From positions 1,922,001-1,986,000 of the forward strand of contig OY744472.1 in NCBI GenBank assembly GCA_963556145.1: 64,000 bases of DNA, given 5' to 3'. The position numbers and the translations under genes are program-made. Every line of letters begins with the position of its first letter. Positions within the stretch are counted from its first letter, which is position 1. The DNA comes from Hygrocybe punicea. Taxonomy: Eukaryota; Basidiomycota; Agaricomycetes; Agaricales; Hygrophoraceae. The notes under the pieces were generated by a model that was given only the letters and a program-made list of their open reading frames with translations, was not told the origin of the DNA and did not search any database. Shown piece after piece: positions 12,511 to 24,284 of the stretch.

Positions 12511-13215
12511 GGCAGCAGTGGAAGGGATCGAATGAAGAAATTTTAAGGGATCTATCACGGCGCAACTTGTGCAGCCTTTATATTATTTTGCATGCCATTC
12601 CATCCTTTCCGTTTCCTGGACCTTCCGCTTTTATCCCGCTGGTAACGTTCATTGCTGTTGGCTTCTTTTCCCACTTCCACATACCAATGGGTAGCTCGGT
12701 CATATTGATATCACAAGTTTCGTAGCACCGTGACTGCCAGATATTGTTCTTGCCCCCAAATCTAGCGGATAGTTCGTTTGAAGCCTGAATGGTGAAGGCG
12801 AGCAACCCGCGGGGCTAGTTACGATGAATAGAATCAAAACCATGATTCCAAGGGGCCACTTTCCCAAATGCGGGTCTTTGTCCTTCGAATTTGTTGTAAC
12901 GTAATAGCGGTCCTCCAGAGTCTTGGCAAACTTGTTATTCGATGTTTGGCAGCGGCCCCCAGAATCAACAGGAATTCAACATACTAGTCATTTGTGGAAG
13001 AAGGTGGCTTATATATATATCGTTGAATCTACGTCTAGATATAAATTCGAGTTCGTAGACAAGAAAGAACTGGCATCGACGTCTTATGACTATCTACATT
13101 TCAGGGCGGCCGGGTTAGAGGCTTCCTTGTTACTGACACCATGTCCACGCACAAGGTTCATAAGCAAATATCGTCATTCCGAAAAGCCAGAATGTGAGAT
13201 GAGAGGTAACTTCAC
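12511..13215. other. intergenic region upstream of ferritin-like copy 2
   Basis: Promoter region of copy 2 (minus strand; TATATTATT near 12577-12587) and the 3' flank of the helicase gene. Apart from the conserved 17-bp block there is no supported gene; open stretches here (for example 12923-13279, +) look like chance. Confidence 0.5.
12687..12703 (+). promoter_or_regulatory. 17-bp block shared by both ferritin-like gene promoters (copy 2)
   Basis: ATGGGTAGCTCGGTCAT, one mismatch from the block upstream of copy 1 and at a similar distance (177 vs 198 bp) from the start codon. Candidate conserved control element. Confidence 0.35.
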
Positions 13216-16200
13216 TCAGTTAGCGTCTCTACTATCTGTATCCATATACCCAGCCCCTTCCGAACTGGTGTCCGAATGATCCACATTGAGGTCGAAGTCA
13301 TTGAGGTTCTGCGTAATCAAGGCCTTCAGCCTTTTAATCAGGTCGTCGACGTCCCCTTCGGCGCGTTGTCGCATCTCATCATCGTATCTTGACTCATCAG
13401 GGATGAGAGCGTCCGGATCCCACTCAATCTGTTTACCTTTCCAACCTCCGTGGCAGTGGACGTAATTCAGGAAGGAGCGCCAGATAGGATCTAGGGACAA
13501 AACAGTTGGGTTCCCAACCACGATCAACAGCGCTTGAGCTCTGGTTAACGCAACTGATATTTATAATGAACGATGAGTTCTCCTCCCTGCACAAATAACA
13601 TTCCGTAAGTGACATACCATTGAGTCGTTGAGGGTTTGCCACAAATCCCAACGTACGTTTGATGTCCGCTTGAATGAAATCTGTGGTACTTCGGACAGTC
13701 GATATGATAATAACCCGTCGTTCCTGAACAAAAAGGTGGGTAAATTTGTTCGGTGCTAGACCGGGAAAGAGCTTCTCAGTACCTGCCCTTGGAATTCCTC
13801 CACACTTCCGATCTTGATCCCGCGTAACTTCTCCTGACTCCTGAGAAGTCGAGAAATCTTGTACCGTTGGGCATGATAGGGTGTTATGACTCCAATGTCC
13901 ATCGGTCCTGGGACATCGAAATGAATGAAAAAACCCAAACGATTGGTCGAAGAAGTGAAATAACTTACGGACTTTATTCTTCATACCTCCAGTCAATGAC
14001 AAGCAATATTGCTTGACCAGAGTGGCCTCATCGATGTTGAAGAAAGAAGGGGATGATTCCTCACGCTCGTCCTTGCCAATAATACCGTGAAAAACGACAG
14101 GGAAATGTTTCGTCACCACTTCACTGCATTGCACCAGACTATGTGTGAGGACTGGATCTCCACAAGGTTGGAGTGTGCCGTCGTAGAACAGCTGGTTAGA
14201 GAATTCCAAGATGGCTGGATGCGATCTGAAATTCTTGACAAGTTTCACGATGCTATTTAATGTGAAATTTCAGAGATGAAGTGCTTTCTTTTTTGATGAC
14301 CGATTCACGCACGTAACTCCTCGGTTGGTGTTCAGATCATAAATCGGTTGGGACGTAATGCGGTCTAGGTAACTCTTTTTTAAACCAAGGGAACCCGCAA
14401 GATTTGAACGGACGATAGGACCAAGCTGTTTGTGGTCACCGGCGAGGATGATATTAGTCCATTTGTCGGCAATTGTCTTGATGGGAACCTGGGGGTCTAG
14501 TTCAAACACCATTCCACTCAAATGCTCTTAGCTTACCATGACCTCTGGTTCTGTGGCTTGCCCGGCCTCATCAATGAAGACATGGCTGAAGTGACCCCTT
14601 TTAATGCCCAATGCGGAAGGGATTCCTCCCGATATGCAGGTTGCAACAATTACCCGATATTTCTGCAACACTTCGAGGGTAGGTATCGCAAAGACCAAAT
14701 TACCATTGAACAATGAAAAGTCGCGGAGGGACTGTGGTAACTTGGCGTACGGCCTTGACAACGAATTGAGCCTGAAAACTTGGGCAGTACCGAGAACGGC
14801 CAGTTTTTCAGCGATGAGGTCTGCCGCTGAATTGCTTGGCGCACAAGCAAGAATGCGAGTGCCTGGGTCCCGAATCAACAGTTGTCGCATCGCCTCGACC
14901 ACCGTCACTGTCTTACCAGTACCTGGTCTAGATTCCACCACGTCAACGACGAAAGCCTCATTCTCAAGCTCTGGCACTCACGGGCCGAAAACAACAAAGG
15001 GGACGCTTCCTCGAGGTTGGTGTACAATCGCAGCAACAGTCTCCCACTGCTCGATGTCCTCCCTGATCAAGTGATTGATAGGAGTGATGTTGGCCATTTG
15101 GACAGAAGAGACGGTCGTAGCAGTCGTAATGTGTTTGTGATCCGGAAACAAGAGACGGGTTGGGTTGAATCCCGTAGCAACTGCGTGAAGCATGCGACGT
15201 ATGGGGAGACGATTCAATTGGAATCGGACGTCGAATTTAGTTCCCTTATAGGTGCTGAATCCATCGCGAAAGCGGACACTGATGTCCTTTTCGGATACCT
15301 CATGCACATATCCCTCGACCCATGGCTCCTCGAGCCGACCGGCATGCCTCACGAGAATGAAGTCTCCGACAAGAACAGACGGCCGCCCCTCTTCTAAACC
15401 AGGGACCACAATCCTAGTCCAGTTTAGAAAATCAGAGATCTCAGATACATGGAGGAGCTCACTTATATCGTGGATGAGAAGGCTTGAGTTCCACCTCCTT
15501 CATGGAAAATAGGTCCAGATCGCGACTTGTCGTCCAGAAAAAACTGTTTAGCTTTCTAGTCGACCACGCTGGAACAAGGACCAACCTCAATTGTTCTGCC
15601 TCAATGTAGAGTAAAACTTGGAACCGCTTTCCATAGCTATCCTGATTAAACAACTTCGGTAAGAATTTTTTAACGACAATATCGTGGCCCTTGGGGCCAA
15701 AAGCAGCTCTGATCAAGGCGTCAGGGGATTTGAATGGGGGGAGAAATGTGGCCCATTTCGTAGTAGACCATGTTGGAGGTCGGCAGGGCAAGATTGGCGT
15801 ATCGAAGAAATCGGAAACCGATATGCGTTTGACGTACGGACCCTTCGGCTTCAGGCTTGCGTGATCATCTTTTGAACCGGAGATGGCATAGACCCGACGT
15901 GTAATAATGAAACGTTTATTGCATTGATTGTCTTGAAAAGTGAGCTCGACATGGTCCTCATAACGTCCTTCATAAGTGGGGAAGAACAGAATCATCAGAG
16001 ATCTTGGACGGCCAATGCGTATCCAGTTCGAGTCGCCCAGTAATTTTGCCGCAAAGCTAAAAAGGACCTTCGTCAGTTGAACAAGATCACCTGCTTCAAA
16101 TCTTACCTCGACCCATGTGTGCCGCCCCGTGTTGACTCTCTCATTCGAACGTCAGCCAAAAAAATGCGGCCCGTGTCTGTCCTCGTTATGGTGACAGTGA

Positions 16201-16713
16201 TGGGTTCCGTCATATCTGCGACAGACACGACGCCGAAGTCAATCCCATCTTTACCAGATACAGTGATGCCATCCTTATCTCGTTCAGATTCCTGAGAAAT
16301 TGTTTCGACGTCCCTGATGCGTTGTCTCCTCAGATGCTCCTGGTCTTGTCCCAGGTGCCACTCCCATTGGAATCGTGGTATGTTCCGATTACAAGTAATA
16401 CAATGAACGGACTCATCGCGATGCATGGTATTCAACCGGACGGGCTGTACGAATTTATCAATGATACATCGTTGGTGATAAATGAAGTGGGGAGTACTGG
16501 GGTAGGATCTGAAGCTACCGGCGTTCTTGAATGGGAAGGAATAGTTTTTAAAAGTCTGGCATGCCTTCTACCTTTGCAATGCTCGTCGAAACGTTGCAAA
16601 GGGATGACGAGGCCACAGGAACACAACTTGATATCATGTCGTCCTGGGCAGTCGTGGACAGCGCAACCGTTCGCTGAAAGAAAGGATAAGCAGTTCCTGG
16701 GAAGTGGGTGCAT
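13216..16713 (-). CDS. SF1 RNA helicase of the MOV10/SDE3/Armitage type with N-terminal zinc fingers
   Basis: Relatives act in small-RNA silencing (SDE3 in plants, Armitage in flies, MOV10 in animals, SAD-3 in Neurospora meiotic silencing). Two U1/matrin-like fingers lie near the N-terminus: [21 protein letters not shown] and [18 protein letters not shown]. The helicase core follows: Walker [24 protein letters not shown], motif [61 protein letters not shown] and motif [19 protein letters not shown]. An acidic tail ends TDSRDAN, TGA at 13216-13218. The Walker A loop is split by an intron (GGC CC / A CCA GGT at about 14978/14930); reading through the intron would falsely give SRPGTGKT. The start ATG at 16711-16713 ([10 protein letters not shown]) is the best available. 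At least nine introns; about 1000 aa. It borders the mobile-element nest. Confidence 0.86.
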
Positions 16714-16869
16714 GAAGACAGAGCATCGTGTCCGTTGGCCGGATGTTTGTGACTTCAGAATGGGCGTTTCAACATATTAAACCTAACTTACTGACTGGAA
16801 CACGTACAATACTGTACCAATCCGGTCAATTCGCCAAGCCATGTGACGCGTGACATGAAAGGTGAATGC
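16714..16869. other. spacer between helicase gene and foldback element C1
   Basis: Includes ACTGTACCAATCCGGTCAATTCGCC at 16811-16835, which recurs in inverse orientation just outside foldback copy C2 at 49446-49470. These may mark the true outer ends of family C, beyond the well-conserved arms. Confidence 0.4.
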
Positions 16870-17754
16870 CACCTGACCTTCCCACACTACAAGCCTTATA
16901 ATAGTGAATAGTGGTTGAACACGTGTCTCAACCACTATTATAAGGCTCTGAAGTCTTAAAACTGCGATCCGGCCATAAATCAGTCTCCACCCTAGCCTCA
17001 GTATATAAGTCTTATTAGTAGTTATTAGTAGCATATACTAGTAATGTAGTAGTGTCCTAAATACGGCAATAACCGTTCGGGAATGTCAGGTCTGGTCAGG
17101 AACAAGGGCGCTGATGGGCTCGGGCTTTTCTGTCACCGTTGCCATGGCCCCGCCCATCACTCACAGGTATACGTGCTCGTCGACGACGACGTTGTGCACG
17201 ACAATTTCACTATCCCGCCGTCTTTTCTTGCGGAATTTTTTACATATCATAGATATATTCTTATAAATACTGTATATAGACTAATATACATGAAAATAAA
17301 CAAAATAAAAGAGAAATAAAAGAAATAAAGAATAATGATACATGGGGCGCCACCGACGAACGGGAGGGTACTCACCTTCACGGAGGCGCCGGACTGGGTC
17401 TGGAATTGATAGTGAAGGGTGGTGGAGGGTGGGTGATGAGAGGGATGGACACTGGGGGGCGGGGAAGGGTGCATGGAGAGGGGGGTGGAAATGGGTGGCG
17501 AGGAAAGGGCCGGGAATCGAGACAGTTGGGGGAAATGGAAAGGGGATGGATGGGGGAGGGCTCCCAGCCCCGAACGAGTGGTGGGAAGGGGTATGTACGT
17601 GGGGAAAAGGCAGGGATAGGGTGGGTACTCACCTGTACCATTAAGGCCCCCCATGGCCCCCTTTGCATTCTATCATCGATAAAAACAATGGGGACGTCAT
17701 CTACGACGTCCCCGTGGTCCCTGTAGTGGGTTTCGTGGTCCAGATCGCCGCCAC

Positions 17755-18334
17755 TGTGACGGCGAGTTCTGTTGTAAACCCAGAATAGGAATCTACTAGA
17801 AGGGGTGATCTGCTAGAAAGAGATCAAAGGAGTAAAGTGTTTCTATGTAGTCTAGTCAATCCAACCTGAATCTGGGGTTCCAGATTAGAGGGGAAGTGTA
17901 GGGGAACTATGAAGATGGAATGGAGACGATACAAAGTGAGGACTAAAAGTGTAGAACTGAAGCAGGATAATAAGATATGGTTGTAGTATAAGGGTACATC
18001 TTTTATACTACTGGGAGGGATCCTGTGCTATAGTAACTATGTACTACAAGTGAAGGCTGTAACTGATAGGAGGAGTGGAGTGGAGAATGGGAGGAATGGT
18101 GCTATGTACTAAGTAACAGGAAACAAAGATATATCATATATACCTATATACATACTGATTCCGGGTCGTTAGAGACATCGCATCTTGAGTATGAATGATT
18201 CCGGAGAGGGATCCTGACCGGAATCAATGGAGAGGACCGGAATCAGGTGGAATCGACGATACATGAATGGGAATGGATGGGGATGATGTGGGATATGAAG
18301 AGGATTTGGGTCCAGACGGCCCGGAGCCTCTACA
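17755..18334 (-). repeat. LTR-A, 3' copy relative to element sense
   Basis: 580 bp, TGTGACGG...CTCTACA; direct repeat of 30729-31308. Confidence 0.9.
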
Positions 18335-19254
18335 TCCAGTCAGGACTCAGATAGAGACCATCCCTGGTCGATCCATACGAAATAACAAAGATACTGGGGT
18401 CGTGGGAATAACTGAGTGGAGGCGATGTCGAAAACGGGCGGAAACGATGGTACAACGTGAACGAGATCGAAGCCGGCGGGTATCGAAGCGTCAGGAAGCA
18501 GTGGTCCGGAGCTACTAAAAGAGGGTGGGGCGAAACGGCTGGATAAAGGAACAACGGTCACGTGACGGGGCAACAAATACAAACAAGAAAACTTTTCCAC
18601 ACAACTTCAACAATCTCGACAGCAACCTCAACAAGCCCAACAAACCCAACAAACACCAATACCAACGCCAGATGTCGATGGAATACGACAACTTCCTCAA
18701 CACTCTCGATGCGGAAATGCGGGAAGACTTCGAGAACACCGTAGCCGAGTTACTAGAAGTCGACAGGGCCGGAATCGATATCATACGCGATGGATTCGAG
18801 AACGAAGCATGGCAATGGGTGGTGAGACGATGACAGGCCATGGTAAGAGATCCCGTTCCCGTAAACGGCACAAACTAATGATACCTGGCAGCGGAACTAC
18901 AGGGGCATATTGACGGAAATCCGGGACAACGGAATTGACGTGATGGAACCAAGGGACTTCTCGCAGTAGACCCAGTCGTTTTGGTTAACCCAATCGCAGA
19001 TATAGTTGCAAAAGGTAGGTACACATAGCGCAGTTGCTTGCTGGGGGGGTAGGTTAACCCAAAAGACAGCACTTGCTGGGGAAATGTGGTGTGGTAGGTT
19101 GACCCAGGTACAGCTCTTGCTGGTCAAGGCTGGCTGGTTGGGTCAACCTGGTGTCAGCTCTGCCATGGAGTCGGTTAACCCAGGGCAGCTATTCCAGGAT
19201 GGTTGGGTTGACCCAGGCCCAGCTGTTCAAGCCATGTGGGTTGACCTGGCTGCA

Positions 19255-20850
19255 GTTATTGTTGCAGCACTGGGTTGACCCCAGTCCAGCTCTTGCTGCA
19301 GGCTGGGGTTGACCTAGATGCAGCTGTTGCTGCAGAACTGGGTTGACTAGGGCCCAGCACTTGCTGGAGGGTGGGGTGACTGGGGTCCAGCGATTGCTGC
19401 AGCACTGGGTTGACCTGGCCCCAGCTCTTGCTGCAGCACCGGGTCAACCAAGGGCCAGTTATTGCTGCAGCATGGGGTTGACCTGGCCCCAGCTCTTGCT
19501 GCAGCACCGGGTCAACCAAGGGCCAGTTATTGCTGCAGCATGGGGTTGACCTGGTCCCAGCTCTTGCTGCAGCACAGGGTCAACCTGGGCCCAGCCATTG
19601 CTGCAGCATTGGGTTGACCTGGGCCCAGCTAATAATTGTTGCCGCACTGGGTTGACCCGGGTCCAGCACCTGCTGCAGGGCTTGGGTTGACCAGGATCAG
19701 CTATTGCTGCAGCACCAGGTCGACCTGGGCCCAGGTATTGCTGCAGCATTGGGCTGACCCGGGTCCAGCACCTGCAGGGCTTGGGTTGACCAGGATCCAG
19801 CTGTTGCTGCACCACCAGGTCAACCTGGGCCCAGCTATTGCTGCCGCATTGGGTTGACCTGGGCCAGATATTGCTGCAGCATTGGGTCGACCTGGTCCCA
19901 GCTCTTGCTGCAGCATTGGGTTGACCTGGCCCCAGCTCTGGCTGCAGAACCGGGTCAACCCAGGGCCAGCTATTGCTGCAGCATTGGGTTGACCTGGTCC
20001 CAGCTCTTTCCGCAGCACTGGGTCGACCTGGGCCCAGCTCTTGCTGCAGCATTGGGTCAACCCAGGTCCAGCTCTTGTTGCAGCATTGGGTCAACCCAGG
20101 TCCAGCACCTGCTGCAGGGCTTGGGTTGACCAGGATCCAGCTATTGCTGCAGCACTTGGTTGACCCTGGCCCGGCACTTGCTGCAGGGTAGGTTGACCAG
20201 GGTCCAGCTATTGCTGCAGCACTGGGTTGACCCAGGTCCAGCACCTGCTGCAGGGCTTGGGTTGACCGGGAGCCAGCGATTGCTGCAGCACTGGGTTGAC
20301 CTGGCCCCAGCTCTTGCTGCAGCACCGGGTCAACCCAGGGCCAGTTATTGCTGCAGCATTAGGTGGACCCAGGTCCAGCACCTGCTGCAGGGCTTGGGTT
20401 GACCAGGATCCAGCTATTGCTGCAGCACCAGGTCGACCTGGGCCCAGCTATTGCTGCAACATTGGGTCGACCTGGGCCAGCTATTGCTGCAGGATTGGGT
20501 TGACCTGGCCCCAGCTCTTGCTGCAGCCCCAGGTCGACCTGGGCCCAGCTATTGCCACAGCATTGGGTTGACCTCAGCCTAGCTATTGCTGCAGCACTGG
20601 GTTGACCCAGGTCCAGCACTTGCTGCAGGATAGGTTGCCAGGGGCACAGCTCGTTCTGCACCATTGGGTTGATCCTGGACCCACTGATGGGGCAGGCTTG
20701 GGTTCACCAGGGTCTGGCTATTGCTCCAGCACTGCGTTGCCATGCCCAGCTTTTGCTGCAGAAATGGGTTGACCCTGGCCCAGCTCTCCCTGCAGCATTG
20801 GGTTGACCAGCGTCCAGCTCTTGCTGCAATGTGGGCTCATGTCGGTCGAC
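19255..20850. repeat. 34-bp minisatellite array, left arm of E
   Basis: Roughly 45 imperfect copies of a 34-bp unit built from GCAGCA, GGGTTGACC or its inverse GGGTCAACC, and CCAGCT/GGGCCC, then TTGCT. Each unit carries one GTTGAC/GTCAAC box and a CTGCAG. Because 34 is not a multiple of three, all frames read similar Gln/Ala/Pro/Gly-rich peptides; these open frames are artefacts of the repeat, not genes. Confidence 0.9.
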
Positions 20851-21289
20851 AGGCTTGCATCACATCCCACTTTGCCTGCATGTATTTCATGTTCCAAACA
20901 TTGCCAGAGCCCACACCAGCTCAAGCCAATATTTATTCAGAAACTGCCATATAAAGTAATCAAAAATTTTCAACCTGTACATGACATAAATGTACCACGT
21001 AATATAATTTGAATGCACTTATTAAAAACACAGGGAATAGCAAAATTAAAATTTTATTATTTTGACAATGCACAATCTCTTACTTTTACTATCAGTCAGC
21101 CATTACAGGAGCTACTTATCCCCAATGACAATCTATGACAAAATCAGAACTTACCCCACTTGGAATATTGTGCTTTTCTATTCAATATTGCTCAATTCTC
21201 CATTGGAATCAATATATATAACCTCACCATTACTTAAAATAGACACATAAATTTAATGATTATTTTATCCAAATACCTAATTAAATAGT

Positions 21290-21545
21290 GAAGGGCAGAA
21301 GGCAGGTGAGAGGAAGATAGGTGGGTGTGGAGTGGGAAGACGGTGGGAGTGGGAGTGGGAAGAAGGTGGGAGTGGGAGTGGAGAAAGGTGGGAATGGGAG
21401 AAGGGGATGGGTGTGGGAGAAGGGGGTGGGAGTGGGAGAAGAGGGAAGGTGGAGGCAGGAGGGAAGGGCAGCAGGGAGAGGGAGTGGGAGATGGAGATGG
21501 AGGAGGACTGGGATAGGGAGAGGGAGAGGGAGCAGGGGTGGGATG
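21290..21545. repeat. GGGAGTGG-type low-complexity tract, left arm of E
   Basis: Strand-biased purine-rich tract (GGTGGGAGTGGGAG units), mirrored by a pyrimidine-rich tract at about 23665-23850. The mirrored tract is shorter, so repeats changed number after the palindrome formed. Confidence 0.8.
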
Positions 21546-23640
21546 TACATACCTCTCGCGTTTCTGTCGTCCTCGTCGTCTTCGTCTGCATCTCCGCCGT
21601 CCTCGTCCCGTCGTCCTCATCCCGTCGTCCTCGTCTGCGTCTCCGCCATCCTCGTCCCCGTCGTCCCTGTCGCTGTCGTACCTGTTCCCGTCGTTCCCAT
21701 CCTCGTCGTCATCGTCCTCGTTGTCGTCGTCATCCGCGTCTCCGTCCCCGTCGTCGTCCTCGTCGTCACCTGGATGGTTGTCGTCGTCCCCCGGATGGTT
21801 GTCGTCGTCTCCGTCGTCCTGTCGTCCTGTCGCTATCCTTCTCCGCCCCGACGTCCCCTCGCCGGCTGTCTGTGACCTCGTCGACTGTCCTCGTCGTTGC
21901 CGTCGTGGTTGTCTCGGCCGTCCGTCCTAGTCATTGGCGCATCCTCGTACCCGGCCTCGCGGCATCCTCACGGTGGCCGTTTTCGTTGGCTTCCGTTCTG
22001 TTTGCTGGCGCGTTGTGTTCTGCTGTTGGGTGTTTGGAATCTCCTGTTTGGCGTGGGGTACCTGCAAAAGGTCAACAATTAGCAAAGAATACCAAAAAGT
22101 TAAAATCAGAAATTACCTCGGGTGCTCCTCTGCACCCGTCTCCTGTCGTTGACGCGTTCTTGTTGAAAACGAGTCGATGTTTGAACTTGCGCGGGAAAGC
22201 CAACCGGCAGTTGCCGATTTCCCAAACGGGTTCGAGTTGCCAAACATGGAAGTGTTGCTGAAGCTTTTGAATCTTCTAGCATGCACAACAATGCATGCAT
22301 ACCCGAAGTGAGATCCTCAAAAGGTGTAAATATGGTATATCTACCCTCACACCAAAATTTGTATTTTATTCGGCCCTGCATCAAGAGCTATTCACAATTT
22401 ATTCCATTCCTCTGCCAGAATTGGACCCTTAATGATCTAACTTTGTCTTAAAAATCTGAAATTAATCTAAGGAGTACTTGAATGAGTACTCATTGTGGTA
22501 CACATAAGTGCCTGATTGTTGGTGGACCAGGACCTTTGTTTCAGCCAAGCAAATGCACAGAATTGTGCATTGTGGCTGACCCATCAACCAAGTCCGAACT
22601 TCAAGCTTCAAGTTCAGCTTTACTTTGAACCTTTCATTTCTTGGCTACAACAGATTCTGGGACCACCAAGTGCCAGGCACTGATCATCAATACAATAGAT
22701 ACTTTACATAGTAGTTTCACAATTATTCTCATATTTTTCAGAGCAATATATTGGTAAAGTAGCATTTGAAGGGTCCGAAATTGGCAGGGAGGTATCAATG
22801 AATCATGGATATCTCTCTATGTATGCCATAATAAAATACAAAATTTGGGGAGGATGTAGTTAGAGGCTAATTCTATCCCTACATGGTCTTAAATGTGCTA
22901 CACAGTTGTTGTGCTCCATGCAATTACACTGAGAAAAGTAAGATCTTGGTTACATATAAGGCAACTCGCGCCCGTTTGGGCAATCGGCAACCTCCGGCGT
23001 GGGTTCGCGTACTCCACGATGCGTCCACGAGAACAGCAACAGCAGCAAAATCAAGTAGAAGGTATGTATATTTCTCAAAATTTATTACTATTACTATGCT
23101 AGCTAATATTATTGTTTTTATGAAGGACTTTCTCACTGCCGCGCCTGGAATTGACCGCAACACGCATGCCCACGCCATGTCACCTCAACGCCCAACTGAA
23201 GGGCCGAAATGGCGGATGGCAGGCAATGACGAGGACAGAGGCGACGAGGGCACAGACGGCCAGCCGGGGAAGACGACGGGGACGGAGACGGCCAGCGAAG
23301 AGACGACAGGACGACCATCCAGGGATCGACGAGGACGACGACGGGGACAGAGACGGGGACGACGACAATGAGGACGACGTTGGGAACGGGGACAACGGGG
23401 ACGGGAACGACGGGGACGGCCAGCTAGGGGACAACAGGACGACGCAGACGACGACGACCATCCATCGGACGACGAGGACTACGGCAGATGACGACGACAA
23501 TGATGACGATGACGACGACGAGAGGAATGACGGGAACGGGAACGACAGGGACTGGAACGGCGTGGACGGGGACGGGGACGGGGACAGGAACGAGGGGGAT
23601 GAGGACGGCGGAGACGTAGATGAAGACGACGAGGACAACG
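21546..23640. other. centre of palindrome E
   Basis: CGTCGTC/CGACGACG-rich stretches at about 21550-21930 and 23190-23640 are diverged inverse counterparts. Between them lies mostly AT-rich unique sequence (about 22250-22950) with a degenerate inner inverted repeat around GTTGCCGATT..CCAAACGGG. Long open frames here are simple-sequence artefacts; I see no gene. Confidence 0.6.
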
Positions 23641-24284
23641 GGAACATATGTACAGTCCACTCTCCTCCCTCTCTCCCTGTCCCTGTCCGTCTCCGTCTCC
23701 GTCTCCGTCTCCGTCTCTGTCTCCCTCCCTTCCCTGCTGCCTTCCCACCTTCCCTCTTCTCCCACTCCCACTCCCTTCTCCCACTCCCACCTTCCTCCCA
23801 CTCCACACCCACCTATCTTCCTCTCACCTGCCTTCTGCCCTTCACTATTTAATTAGGTATTTGGATAAAATAATCATTAAATTTATGTGTCTATTTTAAG
23901 TAATGGTGAGGTTATATATATTGATTCCAATGGAGAATTGAGCAATATTGAATAGAAAAGCACAATATTCCAAGTGGGGTAAGTTCTGATTTTGTCATAG
24001 ATTGTCATTGGGGATAAGTAGCTCCTGTAATGGCTGACTGATAGTAAAAGTAAGAGATTGTGCATTGTCAAAATAATAAAATTTTAATTTTGCTATTCCC
24101 TGTGTTTTTAATAAGTGCATTCAAATTATATTACGTGGTACATTTATGTCATGTACAGGTTGAAAATTTTTGATTACTTTATATGGCAGTTTCTGAATAA
24201 ATATTGGCTTGAGCTGGTGTGGGCTCTGGCAATGTTTGGAACATGAAATACATGCAGGCAAAGTGGGATGTGATGCAAGCCTGT

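Noticed and set aside
14925..14975. Mutated Walker A (SRPGTGKT) in the MOV10-like helicase
   Set aside because: The SR residues come from intron sequence; splicing GGCCC to ACCAGG gives GPPGTGKT.
17342..17726. Gly-rich and Pro-rich overlapping frames in foldback arms
   Set aside because: Both strands are open because of base composition, and the same frames recur in every arm as part of the inverted repeat.
18822..18833. Premature TGA after WVVRR in the LTR-A passenger gene
   Set aside because: A GTGAGA donor at 18822 places the TGA inside a 70-bp intron and the next exon stays in frame.
19459..20325. Long minus-strand frame (288 codons) rich in Gln, Ala, Pro and Gly
   Set aside because: Produced by the 34-bp minisatellite; similar peptides appear in all frames and both strands, and the mirror copy exists in the other arm.
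19255..20850. Regularly spaced repeats resembling a CRISPR array
   Set aside because: The whole 34-bp unit repeats with no unique spacers, and the genome is eukaryotic.
21332..22261. Arg/Gly-rich frame of 309 codons in the centre of E
   Set aside because: Arises from GGGAGTGG and CGTCGTC simple repeats; no start context, introns or family motif.
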